Positions 1-7,853 of a stretch of 39,369 nt of DNA are shown piece by piece. The DNA lies in NCBI GenBank assembly GCA_005799825.1, contig SYFT01000002.1, positions 1-39,369 of the forward strand. Reading direction: 5' to 3'. The notes under the pieces were generated by a model that saw only the letters and a program-made list of their open reading frames with translations, was not told the origin of the DNA and did not search any database. This DNA is from Acidobacteriota bacterium (lineage in GTDB: Bacteria; Acidobacteriota; Vicinamibacteria; Vicinamibacterales; SCN-69-37). Each line of letters begins with the position of its first letter. Within the stretch, counting starts at the first letter, position 1. A program made the position numbers and the translations under genes.

Positions 1-27
1 GAGGTTCGAATCCTCTCGCCCCGACCA
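1..27 (+). tRNA. tRNA 3' end, probably tRNA-Pro (partial)
   Basis: Only the T arm, the 3' acceptor strand and an encoded CCA are inside the window. The T stem/loop GAGG-TTCGAAT-CCTC occupies 1-15, followed by acceptor strand CGCCCCG (17-23), discriminator A (24) and CCA (25-27). The implied 5' acceptor strand CGGGGCG is typical of bacterial tRNA-Pro, but the anticodon lies outside the window, so the identity is inferred. The first base of the T stem is also outside. A toxin-antitoxin pair starts about 70 bases downstream. Confidence 0.8.
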
Positions 28-74
28 ATTTCTCACCAACGGGCTTGGCTTTACCGGCTTGCGCGAAGGCAGTA

Positions 75-96
75 ATGGCCATAACATTATGGTCAT
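75..96 (+). promoter_or_regulatory. Palindromic operator overlapping the antitoxin start
   Basis: ATGGCCATAA (75-84) and TTATGGTCAT (87-96) form a 10-bp inverted repeat with one mismatch and a 2-base centre. A -10-like TAACAT lies at 82-87, inside the palindrome, and the chosen start ATG is at 95. This is the arrangement expected for an autoregulated antitoxin operon. It was read from the sequence; binding is inferred. Confidence 0.55.
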
Positions 97-364
97 GGCG
101 AAGATCCCTTCCTCCGTCCGTTCGTCTGTCGGTTGTGCCGATTTCAAAGCTCGTTGCCTTGAACTCATCGACCACGTCAAGGAATCGCGTGCCGAGTACA
201 TCGTCACGCGGCATGGCAAGCCTGTCGCCAGGCTGGTGCCTGTGGAGACCGAGCAACAGGGATCTCCCCTCGGCAGCATGAAAGGCACGGTGCTGAAGTA
301 CGAGCGGCCCTTCGCTTCGGTGCCGGCCACGTGGAGCATCGAGATTCCCAGCGACGGGGAGTGA
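95..364 (+). CDS. Type II antitoxin, Phd/YefM family
   Basis: This protein of about 89 aa has the Phd/YefM fold signature: a short N-terminal strand, then VGCADFKARCLELIDHVKES, then the conserved strand-turn YIVTRHGKPVARLVPV. The N-terminal half would form the DNA-binding dimer and the C-terminal tail would wrap the toxin. Two in-frame ATGs (89 and 95) are possible. I chose 95 because a -10-like box and a palindrome lie immediately upstream; 89 would add two residues. The stop is 3 bases before the GTG of the toxin gene, so the pair is one operon. It probably represses its own promoter. Position right behind a tRNA is a common landing site for mobile islands, but no integrase or attachment repeat is visible. 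Confidence 0.85.
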   Translation: MAKIPSSVRSSVGCADFKARCLELIDHVKESRAEYIVTRHGKPVARLVPVETEQQGSPLGSMKGTVLKYERPFASVPATWSIEIPSDGE

Positions 365-367
365 CGC

Positions 368-784
368 GTGTTGCTGGATACGCACGTCTGGATCTGGCTG
401 GTGAATGACGAGCCGCGGAAGTTTGGACCGCGCACACGGCGGCAACTCGGGAAGGCCACTGGTGTTCGAGCGGCGTCAGTCTCAACCGCGTCGGCCTTTG
501 AGATTGCGGCGTTGCACACGGCGGGTCGTCTGCACTTGTCCCAGCCCACGGACCGATGGATTCGGAACTCGATCGAGCGCGCCGGCTTCAAGGTGATCGA
601 CATCGAGCGAGACATCGCCATCGACGCCGGCATGATTCCGGCTGCGGCCCTGCCTGACCCGTTCGATCGGTGTCTGGTGGCGACGGCCCGCGAGTACGGA
701 GTGCCGCTGGTGACGTGCGACCGACGTATTCTGGACTACGCGAAGCAGTCGGGCCTGGTGCGAGTCATCGACGCGTCTGTCTGA
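368..784 (+). CDS. PIN-domain toxin, VapC family ribonuclease
   Basis: This 138-aa PIN domain starts at GTG 368, three bases after the antitoxin stop. The acidic metal-binding residues are visible: Asp in LLDTHVWIWL at the N terminus, Glu in SAFEIAAL near the middle, Asp in LPDPFDRCLVATA, and Asp in LVTCDRRI near the C terminus. The family cleaves RNA, often tRNA or rRNA, in a Mg2+-dependent way and is neutralised by the cognate antitoxin. Length and motif spacing are normal, so it looks intact. The substrate cannot be told from sequence. Confidence 0.9.
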   Translation: MLLDTHVWIWLVNDEPRKFGPRTRRQLGKATGVRAASVSTASAFEIAALHTAGRLHLSQPTDRWIRNSIERAGFKVIDIERDIAIDAGMIPAAALPDPFDRCLVATAREYGVPLVTCDRRILDYAKQSGLVRVIDASV

Positions 785-816
785 AGCGGTCTAACGCCGC
801 ACTGGGCCGAGCGGGA

Positions 817-822
817 TACAAT
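817..822 (+). promoter_or_regulatory. -10 box TACAAT for the isomerase-like gene
   Basis: TACAAT lies 9 bases before ATG 832, so transcription would begin about 3 bases upstream of the start codon, giving an almost leaderless mRNA. No convincing -35 or ribosome binding site is seen. Confidence 0.4.
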
Positions 823-831
823 CTGCACGTT

Positions 832-1824
832 ATGATCTATACAAGGCGTGAATTCACGAAGCTGGCTCTGACGGCGGCACCGGCGGTGGGCCTCATTGGC
901 CAACCCGTTTCGGGTGCATGGCTTGGGCAGAGCCGGCCGAACTCGCTCATCAACGGCGTGCAGATCGGGGCCATTACGTACAGCTTCCGGAGCCTGCCCG
1001 ACCAGAGCGCAGAGGCCACGCTGCGGTACGTCGTGGACTCAGGCGTCAGCGCGATCGAGTTGATGGATGGCCCTGCCGAAGCGTTCGCGGGGCGTCCAAC
1101 CTCGGGGCGAGGGGGCGGTCGCGGCGGACGAGGCGCCCAGTTGACGCCCGAGCAGGTGGCCGAACAACGCGCAGCGCAGGTGGCAGCGCAGGCTGCGCTC
1201 AAGGCGTGGCGCACGTCGGTCTCGATGGATAAATACAAGGCGCTGCGCAAGATGTACAACGACGCGGGCGTCTCGATCTACGCGGTGAAGATCCTGAGCC
1301 CCAACATGTCAGACGAGGAGTATGAGTACGTGTTCGACGTCGCCGAAGCGCTCGGTTGCACGCACACGACACTGGAACTGCCGAATGATGAAGCGCAACT
1401 CAAGCACATCGGCGACTTCGCGATGAGACGCAAGATCTACGCGGCGTTTCACACGCACCTCCAGGGCTCGATGACGGCTTTTGATCGCGCGTTTGCCCTC
1501 TCACCCGGAAACATGGCCAATGTGGATCTGGGTCACTACGTCGCGGCCGGCAACATCGGCGGAACGGCGGTCGAATTCCTAGAGAAACATCACGCCCGGA
1601 TTTCGAGTGTGCACATCAAGGACCGGAAGTCCAAGGCCAACGGTGGCGAGAACGTGCCATGGGGTACGGGAGATACGCCGATCAAGGACATCCTGCAGGC
1701 GATGAAAGCGCGCGCATGGAAGTTCCCGGCCACGGTCGAAGTCGAGTACCGGATTCCTGAGGGGTCAGAGCCAGTCACCGAGACCAAGAAGTGCGTCCAG
1801 TACTGCGCTGACGCGCTGAAATAG
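832..1824 (+). CDS. Exported sugar phosphate isomerase/epimerase-like TIM-barrel protein
   Basis: This 330-aa protein begins with a twin-arginine-type leader (TRREFTKLALTAAPAVG), so it is probably exported folded. The rest resembles the AP endonuclease 2/xylose isomerase-like TIM barrel family: strand IGAITYSFRS after the leader, metal-site-type segments around TTLELPNDE, YAAFHTHLQG, NVDLGHYVAAGN and SVHIKDRKS, and a final strand ATVEVEYRIPEG. A low-complexity Gly/Arg insert (about residues 84-100) followed by a Glu/Gln/Ala-rich helix is characteristic of acidobacterial and planctomycete homologues. ATG 832 was chosen because it starts the Tat motif; an upstream in-frame GTG would run into the toxin gene. 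The substrate is unknown, probably a sugar or polyol. Confidence 0.8.
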   Translation: MIYTRREFTKLALTAAPAVGLIGQPVSGAWLGQSRPNSLINGVQIGAITYSFRSLPDQSAEATLRYVVDSGVSAIELMDGPAEAFAGRPTSGRGGGRGGRGAQLTPEQVAEQRAAQVAAQAALKAWRTSVSMDKYKALRKMYNDAGVSIYAVKILSPNMSDEEYEYVFDVAEALGCTHTTLELPNDEAQLKHIGDFAMRRKIYAAFHTHLQGSMTAFDRAFALSPGNMANVDLGHYVAAGNIGGTAVEFLEKHHARISSVHIKDRKSKANGGENVPWGTGDTPIKDILQAMKARAWKFPATVEVEYRIPEGSEPVTETKKCVQYCADALK

Positions 1825-1837
1825 AGGCGCTCCGCGG

Positions 1838-2182
1838 TCATCCCAGAGTCCTGCGAGCACTCGCAGGCAGCGCCTGCCAAAGGCGGGTGGACTCGGTTTG
1901 TTCGTGCCTCAGGAGCGTGCGGCCGGAAGGGGGTGAGCTCGTACAAGCGCTTCGAGCGCCCCCCGGCATGGCTAGAGGCGCTGAGTGGCGTGTCCGCAGC
2001 AGGATGCGGCGCTCAAGCTGCCCCAGGGCCGCAGAGACTGCGGCGAGGGAGACCGGTTTACCGAGGAAGCCCTCGAGATCGTCACGAATCGCGACGCCGT
2101 AGGCGTCGCGGTCGAGCCGAACGATCGCGAGGAGCACCGCGATTTCCACGTTGGTGAGTGAGGGCCTCCCGGGCTCCGAAAT
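1838..2182 (-). pseudogene. PadR-family regulator with two compensating frameshifts
   Basis: On the minus strand the frame from GTG 2149 gives a winged-helix start typical of PadR (MEIAVLLAIVRLDRDAYGVA, then VSLAAVSAALGQLERR). Homology seems to extend upstream in frame to about 2182 (SEPGRPSLTN), where only a non-standard ATT is available. Near 1965 the frame is lost at a G6 run. A neighbouring frame then reads GGRSKRLYELTP, the expected wing of a PadR protein, and near 1935 the first frame resumes with SGRTLLRHEQTESTRLW to a TGA at 1838. A one-base loss in the G run and a one-base gain in the C run would explain this. The gene is either decaying or carries two homopolymer sequencing errors. 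Confidence 0.6.
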
Positions 2183-2187
2183 CAGAG

Positions 2188-2208
2188 ATCTTCCAGCTGC
2201 TGGAAGAT
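2188..2208. promoter_or_regulatory. Perfect 10-bp inverted repeat upstream of the PadR-like gene
   Basis: ATCTTCCAGC (2188-2197), one central base, and GCTGGAAGAT (2199-2208) form a perfect palindrome just upstream of the PadR-like reading frame. It could be an operator for that regulator or a transcript hairpin. It is not followed by a T tract, so it is not a typical terminator. Confidence 0.4.
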
Positions 2209-2239
2209 ATCTCCAAGGCGCACCAGGATGGAGCCCAAC

Positions 2240-2374
2240 CTATGGCCCCTCCTTGATCAGCGTTCGGCTTTGTGCGCCGATCGCGCCGCCGTCGTGCACC
2301 ACTTCTATCCGAAGGATGTACTGGCCACGCTCCAAGCCGACAAGCGGCGAGGCCAGTGCCGGCAACGACGACGA
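2240..2374 (-). pseudogene. C-terminal remnant of an exported protein
   Basis: An open stretch of about 45 codons with no start runs from a TGA-bounded edge near 2374 to TAG at 2240. It reads like the last beta strands of a secreted protein: LVGLERGQYILRIEVVHDGG, then AIGAQSRTLIKEGP and stop. The pattern GQYxLRxE near a C terminus recurs in exported VWA-like or Ig-like acidobacterial proteins. The rest of the gene is absent, replaced upstream by the S9 peptidase gene. It is a remnant at best; the family assignment is a guess. Confidence 0.35.
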
Positions 2375-2389
2375 GGCATCCGGTGGCCC

Positions 2390-4609
2390 TCACCTGCGGC
2401 GAATCACCTCAAACACACCGCGATCGAGGAGCCGCCCATCAGGCGCAGTCGCCGAGCCGCTCCACGGCAGATCCACGTCAACCACCCCACCCGCGCCCCC
2501 AGGTGTCGGAGGCGCAGGCGCGTCCACCACCGGCAAGCCATCCTTGCAGGTTTCCGTTGCGGACGTGAGGCCCACCGCAGCAGTGAAGGCGCACACATAG
2601 CGTCGATTGCGATCGATGGCCAGCCGCGTCTCCGTGATGCCGTGGCCTTGACGAGGATAACGGACGTACGTGACGTCTTTACCAAGATCCTTCAGCGCCT
2701 TGTAGAACTCATCGGCCTGTGTCGGAGGCACACGCGCGTCATCAGCGCCGTGCATGATAAGCATCTTCGACTTCACGTTCTTCACGTGCCTGATGGGCGA
2801 CAGCTTGTCGTAGACCCCCTGATTGTCCCAGGGCGTTCCGAAGAACCACCCGAGATATGCCGGAATATCCGTCGTCGAATACATCGAATAGAGATTGGTC
2901 AGCCCAGCGCCTGGAGAGATCAGCTTGAAGCGGTCTGTCTGTGTGGACATCCAGAACGTCATGTAGCCACCGTAGCTCCAGCCGTACGCCACCATGCGAT
3001 TCGGATCGGCCCAACCTTGCGCGATGACGTAGTCCACGCCTTTCATGATGTCGTCGTAGTCGCCAATACCCCAGTTGTTCTGGTTGGCGTTCACGTGTTT
3101 CTGACCGTATCCGGTGCTGCCGCGAAAATTCGCCTGGAGCACCATGAAGCCATTCGCCGCCAACACCTGGTTGAACGAACTGAAGCCTTCTGTCGAGGCG
3201 CCGCTCGGCCCACCGTGCGGATTGACGATGAGCGGATACCGTGTGCCGGCCTGATATCCCACGGGTTGAGTGAGCACGCCTTCGATCGCGCCACCGTCGG
3301 AGTTGATCCATTTGATGGTCTCGACTTGCCCGAGTTGAACCTGCTCACTCGCAATCCACGAATTGGCATTCGTCAGCCGCACAGGCGCGCCATACCCAGC
3401 ACCCTGACGTCGCACGGCCCACAAATCACCAGACGCCGTACCGGCGCTGTGTGAGAAGACCCAGGTGTTGTTGTCGTGCGAGAGCTCGAAGGCGCCGCTC
3501 ACGCCCGCCATCGGCGCGCGCGTTGTGGAAAGCTCTCCGGTGGCCACATCTACGCCAAAGAGCTCCGACCGCGTGCCCTTTTCTGTGGACCAAAAGACCA
3601 GCTTCCCATCGCGCGACCAGATGGGCGCGCCAAGGTCGAGATCGAAGTCCTTCAGCAGCACTTTCGGCGCGCCACCGGCCACGGGGAACAAGTGCAGCTT
3701 GTCGTACCACTGCGTATTCCCCGACTGCGGCTTCGAGGCTACCGCCAGAGTGCTGCCGTCGGGCGACCAGCGCGGACTTGTGTCGGGCCCGGCGTTCTCG
3801 AAGAACTTGCGCGGCGTGCCGCCCAACTCGGCCATCCACACATCCGACCACGCCGCATCGTCCACCTTGGTGTTGGGGCGAGTGACGTACGCCACCTTTT
3901 TTGAATCAGGCGACCACTGCGGATCACTGACAACAAACTGTCCTTCGGTCAGCCGCTTCTCTGTTCCGCTTGCGATATCAAACGTCCACAGGTGCGACCA
4001 CCTGAACGTCTCATCCACCACGACCGCATCGTCTCGATCGCGGCGCCGACGACGGTCTTCGGCAGAGAGGGAATCCTGGGCGGTGAGGAGCAACAGCTTG
4101 CCGTCGGGTGAAATGGAGAACGAGGCGACGCCGCCGGGATGTTTGGTGGCCGCCCACGCTTCCCCGCCATCGATGTGCATGAAGAACACCTGGCTGCCGC
4201 CGCCGTCGCTGTCGGCAGTGGCCGGCGCTGCGCCGCGTGATGAGAGGAACGCGATCTTGTCTCCGGCCGGAAACCACTCGGGCGCCGTGGTGTTCGCGTC
4301 GCCGAACGTCAATTGCCGCGCGCCGGTACCGTCGATCTTCACGCGCCACAGATGCGTCTTCGTCCGCCACTGGGCATCATCCCAGTCGCGCACGGTGCGG
4401 GTGTAGAGCACCCATTGGTCGTCGGGTGAAATGGTTGCGCCGCCCACACTGACGAAGTTCTGTGTGTCGCGCACGGTCATCAGGCGCTGGCGCGCGGCCG
4501 AGGTCTGAGCTTGCGCGAACACGTGTGCCGACGGCGCCAGGCTCGACCAGGCGAGGCCTGCGGCCACCACGACACCGAGCGACAGGGCGGACGTACGAAC
4601 TGCGGTCAT
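2390..4609 (-). CDS. S9 family peptidase (prolyl oligopeptidase type)
   Basis: This secreted serine peptidase of 739 aa has an N-terminal signal peptide ending near AHVFAQA. A WD40-like/TolB-like beta-propeller spans about residues 50-430, with repeats such as SPDGKLLLL, WSPDSKKVAYV and WSPDGSTLAVA. A C-terminal alpha/beta hydrolase domain follows. The catalytic triad is visible: Ser545 in GWSYGGYM, Asp624 in HGADDARVP and His656 in RQGHG. Such enzymes cleave peptides, often from an N terminus, in the periplasm. The start ATG 4609 is fixed by a strong AGGAGG 7 bases upstream. After the His motif there is an unusually long Pro/Gly-rich tail of about 80 residues of unknown role. Confidence 0.93.
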   Translation of the reverse strand: MTAVRTSALSLGVVVAAGLAWSSLAPSAHVFAQAQTSAARQRLMTVRDTQNFVSVGGATISPDDQWVLYTRTVRDWDDAQWRTKTHLWRVKIDGTGARQLTFGDANTTAPEWFPAGDKIAFLSSRGAAPATADSDGGGSQVFFMHIDGGEAWAATKHPGGVASFSISPDGKLLLLTAQDSLSAEDRRRRRDRDDAVVVDETFRWSHLWTFDIASGTEKRLTEGQFVVSDPQWSPDSKKVAYVTRPNTKVDDAAWSDVWMAELGGTPRKFFENAGPDTSPRWSPDGSTLAVASKPQSGNTQWYDKLHLFPVAGGAPKVLLKDFDLDLGAPIWSRDGKLVFWSTEKGTRSELFGVDVATGELSTTRAPMAGVSGAFELSHDNNTWVFSHSAGTASGDLWAVRRQGAGYGAPVRLTNANSWIASEQVQLGQVETIKWINSDGGAIEGVLTQPVGYQAGTRYPLIVNPHGGPSGASTEGFSSFNQVLAANGFMVLQANFRGSTGYGQKHVNANQNNWGIGDYDDIMKGVDYVIAQGWADPNRMVAYGWSYGGYMTFWMSTQTDRFKLISPGAGLTNLYSMYSTTDIPAYLGWFFGTPWDNQGVYDKLSPIRHVKNVKSKMLIMHGADDARVPPTQADEFYKALKDLGKDVTYVRYPRQGHGITETRLAIDRNRRYVCAFTAAVGLTSATETCKDGLPVVDAPAPPTPGGAGGVVDVDLPWSGSATAPDGRLLDRGVFEVIRRR

Positions 4610-4615
4610 TACATT

Positions 4616-4649
4616 CCTCCTAAGCGGCGAATCAGATGGGAAGATGATA
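4616..4649 (-). promoter_or_regulatory. Promoter and ribosome binding site of the S9 peptidase gene
   Basis: Read on the minus strand, TATCAT (4649-4644) is a -10 candidate, followed about 22 bases later by AGGAGG (4621-4616) and then ATG 4609. This is one of the few genes in the window with a canonical leader and Shine-Dalgarno site. Confidence 0.45.
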
Positions 4650-4723
4650 CACGCCGGAGCCACCTTCCAGCCGGACCTCTTCCTGAGCGTAGCCCGGCTG
4701 GGGCTCAAGGCCGAGGCTGCGCC

Positions 4724-6820
4724 TCAGCGCACAGGCGCCGCCAGGAACGCGGCATCGGTCGGCGTCGAGAGGCCCACATGCTCCAGCATGATCGTGCCTG
4801 CCTCGGTGCGGTCGAACAGGAGCCGAACAGTCGCGATCTGGCGCGGATCGAACTCCGGGGACGTTCTGGCGAATTCCGCGATCGGCATCACGAACGTCTG
4901 TGGAATCAGCTCGAAGATTGTGCTGAAGCGCTGCGCGTCTCGGCCGGCTCGCCGATAGATCCGCGAGTCCAGCGGCTTGCGGGCCACGCCAAACTGACTG
5001 AGCGGCAACCGGGCGACGCGCCCAGCCGTGTCCACGAGTTCCACCGTAAGGTCGACCGGCGACTGATCCGGCTCCGGCGTCGGCCGCTTCGGTTCACGGG
5101 GTCTGGGGGGCGGCTTCACCACAGGTTTCTTCACCGCGGGCTTCTCGCCGGCCTTCTCGGCGTTCTTCTCCTCGGGCTCTTCCTTCTTGTTCGGGTCTTT
5201 CGGCAACGCGCGCGGGCCTGGCTTGGTGTTGGTGGCCGCCAGTGAGAGGTAGAGCGCGCTCCTATCGCTCACGTTCCACGAACTGCGTACGCTATCGGGT
5301 ACAGACACCGTGAATGACGCGGGCGGAGCGGGCGCGCCCTTCGCGTCTGACCACGGCGGTACCGGATTCTTCAGTCTTCGCGCCTCAACAGACCGCTTCG
5401 CGTACTCGATGGCATGGGCATCCTTCGCCTTGTCGTCCGCAGGGAAGTAGTTGTTCCACCCGAGTGTGACGGCGTTGTGGTTCTGGTTGTCGCCGCCGCG
5501 CCCTCTGAACGGCACCGCTTCTTCCTTCCACGCCGAGAGACCCTCGCCCGCAAGCACCACACCAGGCACCGAACCAGTGGTCAGGTCCACGTCCTTGTCG
5601 AACGACGCGAGCGTCTTGAAACCGTTTTCCTGGAACTTGGTCGTGTACAGCGTCTTCGGCAGCCACGTGCCGACCGTGCGATGGTCGCGGAACATCGGAA
5701 CGTAGTCTCGCTTCTGATGGAGTGTGGCCTCAAGGAATCCCGAGATGAATACCTTGCCCATCTGACGCTGAGCTTCGCCATCGATGAGCGTTCGCAGGTC
5801 CAGCATCCGGCCGCTGCGCGGTCCGTTATCCTGGTTCTGCCACACGGTGTTCCACTGCCCATGGTTGGCGCGATACATGAACACCATGGACTTGAACCAC
5901 AGCTGGCCATCGGTGAATTGCAGTCGTTCGTACTGCCTCGCGCCGACGGCCGTGGAGACGTCACCGTCGTGCGAGCCGTGAATGATCAGGTAGTTCACGT
6001 TTTCGAGCGGCGTGAACACACTTGACGGCTTGTATTGCCCGTCCACCGGCGCAATCGCCACCACGGCCTTGATGTCGAAGTTGAACTTGAACTCCTGTTT
6101 GAAATCGTCCGGGTAGTACTTCAGCCGGTTGAAGGCAGCGGCTGTGGCCGCCGCTTCCCCGCCGCGCGAATGTCCCATCAGGGCAATCCGGCTCATATCC
6201 ACACGCCCAAAGAACGGCCCGTCGGCCGTTTCATTGAAGGTCTTCCAGACTTCCAGATGCTTGAGCAACAGCCACGCGCGACCGTCGTTCTCGGCGTTCA
6301 GGCCGTTGATGAAGTTTTCATCCACCGACACCATGATGCATCCGCGCGACGCCAGCAACTCACCGAGGTACCCATACCCGGGATCCGAAAACTCCCGTTC
6401 ATTGTGATTGCCATGAACGATGAGTGCGAGCGGGAAAGGGCCGGGGCCATCCGGATACCAGACACGCCCGTTAATGGGCGCCTTCTTCAGGTCGAAGCCG
6501 AAGAACTTCAGGCGCTGCTTCGCGGCATTACCCGTCACCGTGGCAAATGGCGTGACGTCAACAGCCTTGGTCTTGATCGCGACACCGGTGCGGTACTCGG
6601 CACGCTGCTTGTCAGTCCCGGAACCGTAGAACAGGGTCTTGACGATGAACGGCCCCCGCTCGGCAGGGTTCGCCGCCATGATCGTCTGCTTCGACAAGAC
6701 CTCTGCAGAATCGTCTTTCATGAACTTCAGGGCCTGCGTGCACCCGGCAGCCGCCACGCCGGCCGTCAGCACCAATGCAAGCACCTGTGCGCCTGAGCGC
6801 GAAGTGCGAAGGTGGGTCAT
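4724..6820 (-). CDS. Lipoprotein alpha/beta hydrolase
   Basis: This protein of 698 aa has a lipoprotein signal (lipobox ending AAGC, Cys27), so it is membrane-anchored on the outside of the inner membrane or in the outer membrane. The hydrolase domain covers about residues 100-420: oxyanion-type HGNHNE around 136-141, nucleophile Ser218 in GHSRGG (216-221), acid probably Asp285 in HGSHDG, and His320 in RANHGQ. The layout resembles the PET hydrolase/chlorophyllase-like dienelactone hydrolase branch. A long C-terminal part contains a Lys/Glu/Pro-rich linker (about 545-590) and a beta-rich end. The start is set at ATG 6820, which overlaps the stop of the upstream gene as ATGA; ATG 6826 is an alternative. 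The substrate is unknown. Confidence 0.85.
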   Translation of the reverse strand: MTHLRTSRSGAQVLALVLTAGVAAAGCTQALKFMKDDSAEVLSKQTIMAANPAERGPFIVKTLFYGSGTDKQRAEYRTGVAIKTKAVDVTPFATVTGNAAKQRLKFFGFDLKKAPINGRVWYPDGPGPFPLALIVHGNHNEREFSDPGYGYLGELLASRGCIMVSVDENFINGLNAENDGRAWLLLKHLEVWKTFNETADGPFFGRVDMSRIALMGHSRGGEAAATAAAFNRLKYYPDDFKQEFKFNFDIKAVVAIAPVDGQYKPSSVFTPLENVNYLIIHGSHDGDVSTAVGARQYERLQFTDGQLWFKSMVFMYRANHGQWNTVWQNQDNGPRSGRMLDLRTLIDGEAQRQMGKVFISGFLEATLHQKRDYVPMFRDHRTVGTWLPKTLYTTKFQENGFKTLASFDKDVDLTTGSVPGVVLAGEGLSAWKEEAVPFRGRGGDNQNHNAVTLGWNNYFPADDKAKDAHAIEYAKRSVEARRLKNPVPPWSDAKGAPAPPASFTVSVPDSVRSSWNVSDRSALYLSLAATNTKPGPRALPKDPNKKEEPEEKNAEKAGEKPAVKKPVVKPPPRPREPKRPTPEPDQSPVDLTVELVDTAGRVARLPLSQFGVARKPLDSRIYRRAGRDAQRFSTIFELIPQTFVMPIAEFARTSPEFDPRQIATVRLLFDRTEAGTIMLEHVGLSTPTDAAFLAAPVR

Positions 6821-7767
6821 CGCCATCGAAGCGTCACTCCATTCGAGGTCCGGCCGCCATCAAACATCCGCAACGCATACTCCACCGTGAGGCGGTCCAT
6901 CGTGAACGCGGCCCCCAACGAAATCGGCTTCTCGGCATCTGTCTCGGCCCGCCTGGCGCCGGCGCGGAACATCACCGAATACCCCTCGAGCCAGCCGTAG
7001 CCCACCTCGACGCCGGCGGCCGGGGTCGTCCACCCCTTCCGGTGAGCCACCTGCGTGAACACTCCGAGGTCAAACGGACCGGCTCCTCTCACCATGGACC
7101 ACCCGAGCGCCACTTGCCGCGGAATCGGCAGCGTGACGCCGCCATCGCGCGAGTGCCGGCCGATGTTCTGGAACACAATCGCCGCCGCGCCACGAAACAG
7201 GTTTCGCGCGACACCCACATCGGCCAGGAGCAGGTGCTGGTTGATACGCACCGGGTTGAGCACAGTCGGCGCAGGCGAAGCAATGTCCGATACGTACTTG
7301 GCGGCCGCACCCACCCGGAATCCCTTGTAGACAATTGCGCCACCAAGTGTGAAGAGGGCGCTCGTGCCGCTCCGCTCTCCCTCAGCTCGCGTGACATCAG
7401 GTGAATACGGATATGTGGCGGCGTCGGCATTGAACCCGACGAGTTGCGCGCCCCACCCAAACGTCGCGGACCACTTTCCGCCGGTGTAGATCGACCCCAT
7501 AGACACCATCGTGGACGCCGGCCCGAGGCGCGCCAGAGAGAGGTCAAACCCGGACCGCGCGCCAATCAACTGCGCCGGATTGTGGAAGATCACATCCTGG
7601 TCGCGCCCGGCCACCCACGCGTTGGCGAGGGCTGCGGTTCGGGCACTCGAAGGAAGGTGCAGCACCAGGGGCCCCGTCGGCGGCGCCTGGGCAAACGCAG
7701 GGAGCGGGGTCAGCGATGACCACCCGATCACTGCAGCGATGAGAAGTACGGATTGGGAAAGACGCAT
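6817..7767 (-). CDS. PorV/PorQ-like outer membrane beta-barrel protein
   Basis: This 316-aa protein has a signal peptide ending at AFAQA. Alternating beta strands rich in Gly and aromatic residues run the whole length and end in a terminal strand NGVTLRWR, typical of an outer-membrane barrel. The early segment SSARTAALANAWVAGRD followed by IFHNPAQL matches the family that includes PorV and PorQ of the type IX secretion system. Here no other type IX components are nearby, so only a barrel role is claimed. It is translationally coupled (ATGA) to the lipoprotein hydrolase, suggesting that the two act together at the outer membrane. Confidence 0.75.
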   Translation of the reverse strand: MRLSQSVLLIAAVIGWSSLTPLPAFAQAPPTGPLVLHLPSSARTAALANAWVAGRDQDVIFHNPAQLIGARSGFDLSLARLGPASTMVSMGSIYTGGKWSATFGWGAQLVGFNADAATYPYSPDVTRAEGERSGTSALFTLGGAIVYKGFRVGAAAKYVSDIASPAPTVLNPVRINQHLLLADVGVARNLFRGAAAIVFQNIGRHSRDGGVTLPIPRQVALGWSMVRGAGPFDLGVFTQVAHRKGWTTPAAGVEVGYGWLEGYSVMFRAGARRAETDAEKPISLGAAFTMDRLTVEYALRMFDGGRTSNGVTLRWR

Positions 7768-7775
7768 GACGCGGG

Positions 7776-7781
7776 AGTTTA
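7776..7781 (-). promoter_or_regulatory. -10 box TAAACT for the barrel-hydrolase operon
   Basis: On the minus strand TAAACT (7781-7776) is 8 bases before ATG 7767, giving a predicted start of transcription within about two bases of the start codon and no room for a ribosome binding site. Confidence 0.4.
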
Positions 7782-7853
7782 TCGCGGGTGGGCGCGAAGA
7801 GAAGAGTCGAGCAGTGACCGGGATTAGACAATTGGTGCGGCCAAAGCCACGCC

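Noticed and set aside
2228-4406. Long plus-strand open frames opposite the S9 peptidase gene
   Set aside because: They are Arg/Pro/Ala-rich antisense shadows with no recognisable domain, while the minus strand encodes a complete peptidase.
6817-7767. Type IX secretion component PorV in the strict sense
   Set aside because: Only the fold signature is present and no other type IX genes are nearby, so only a PorV/PorQ-like barrel is claimed.
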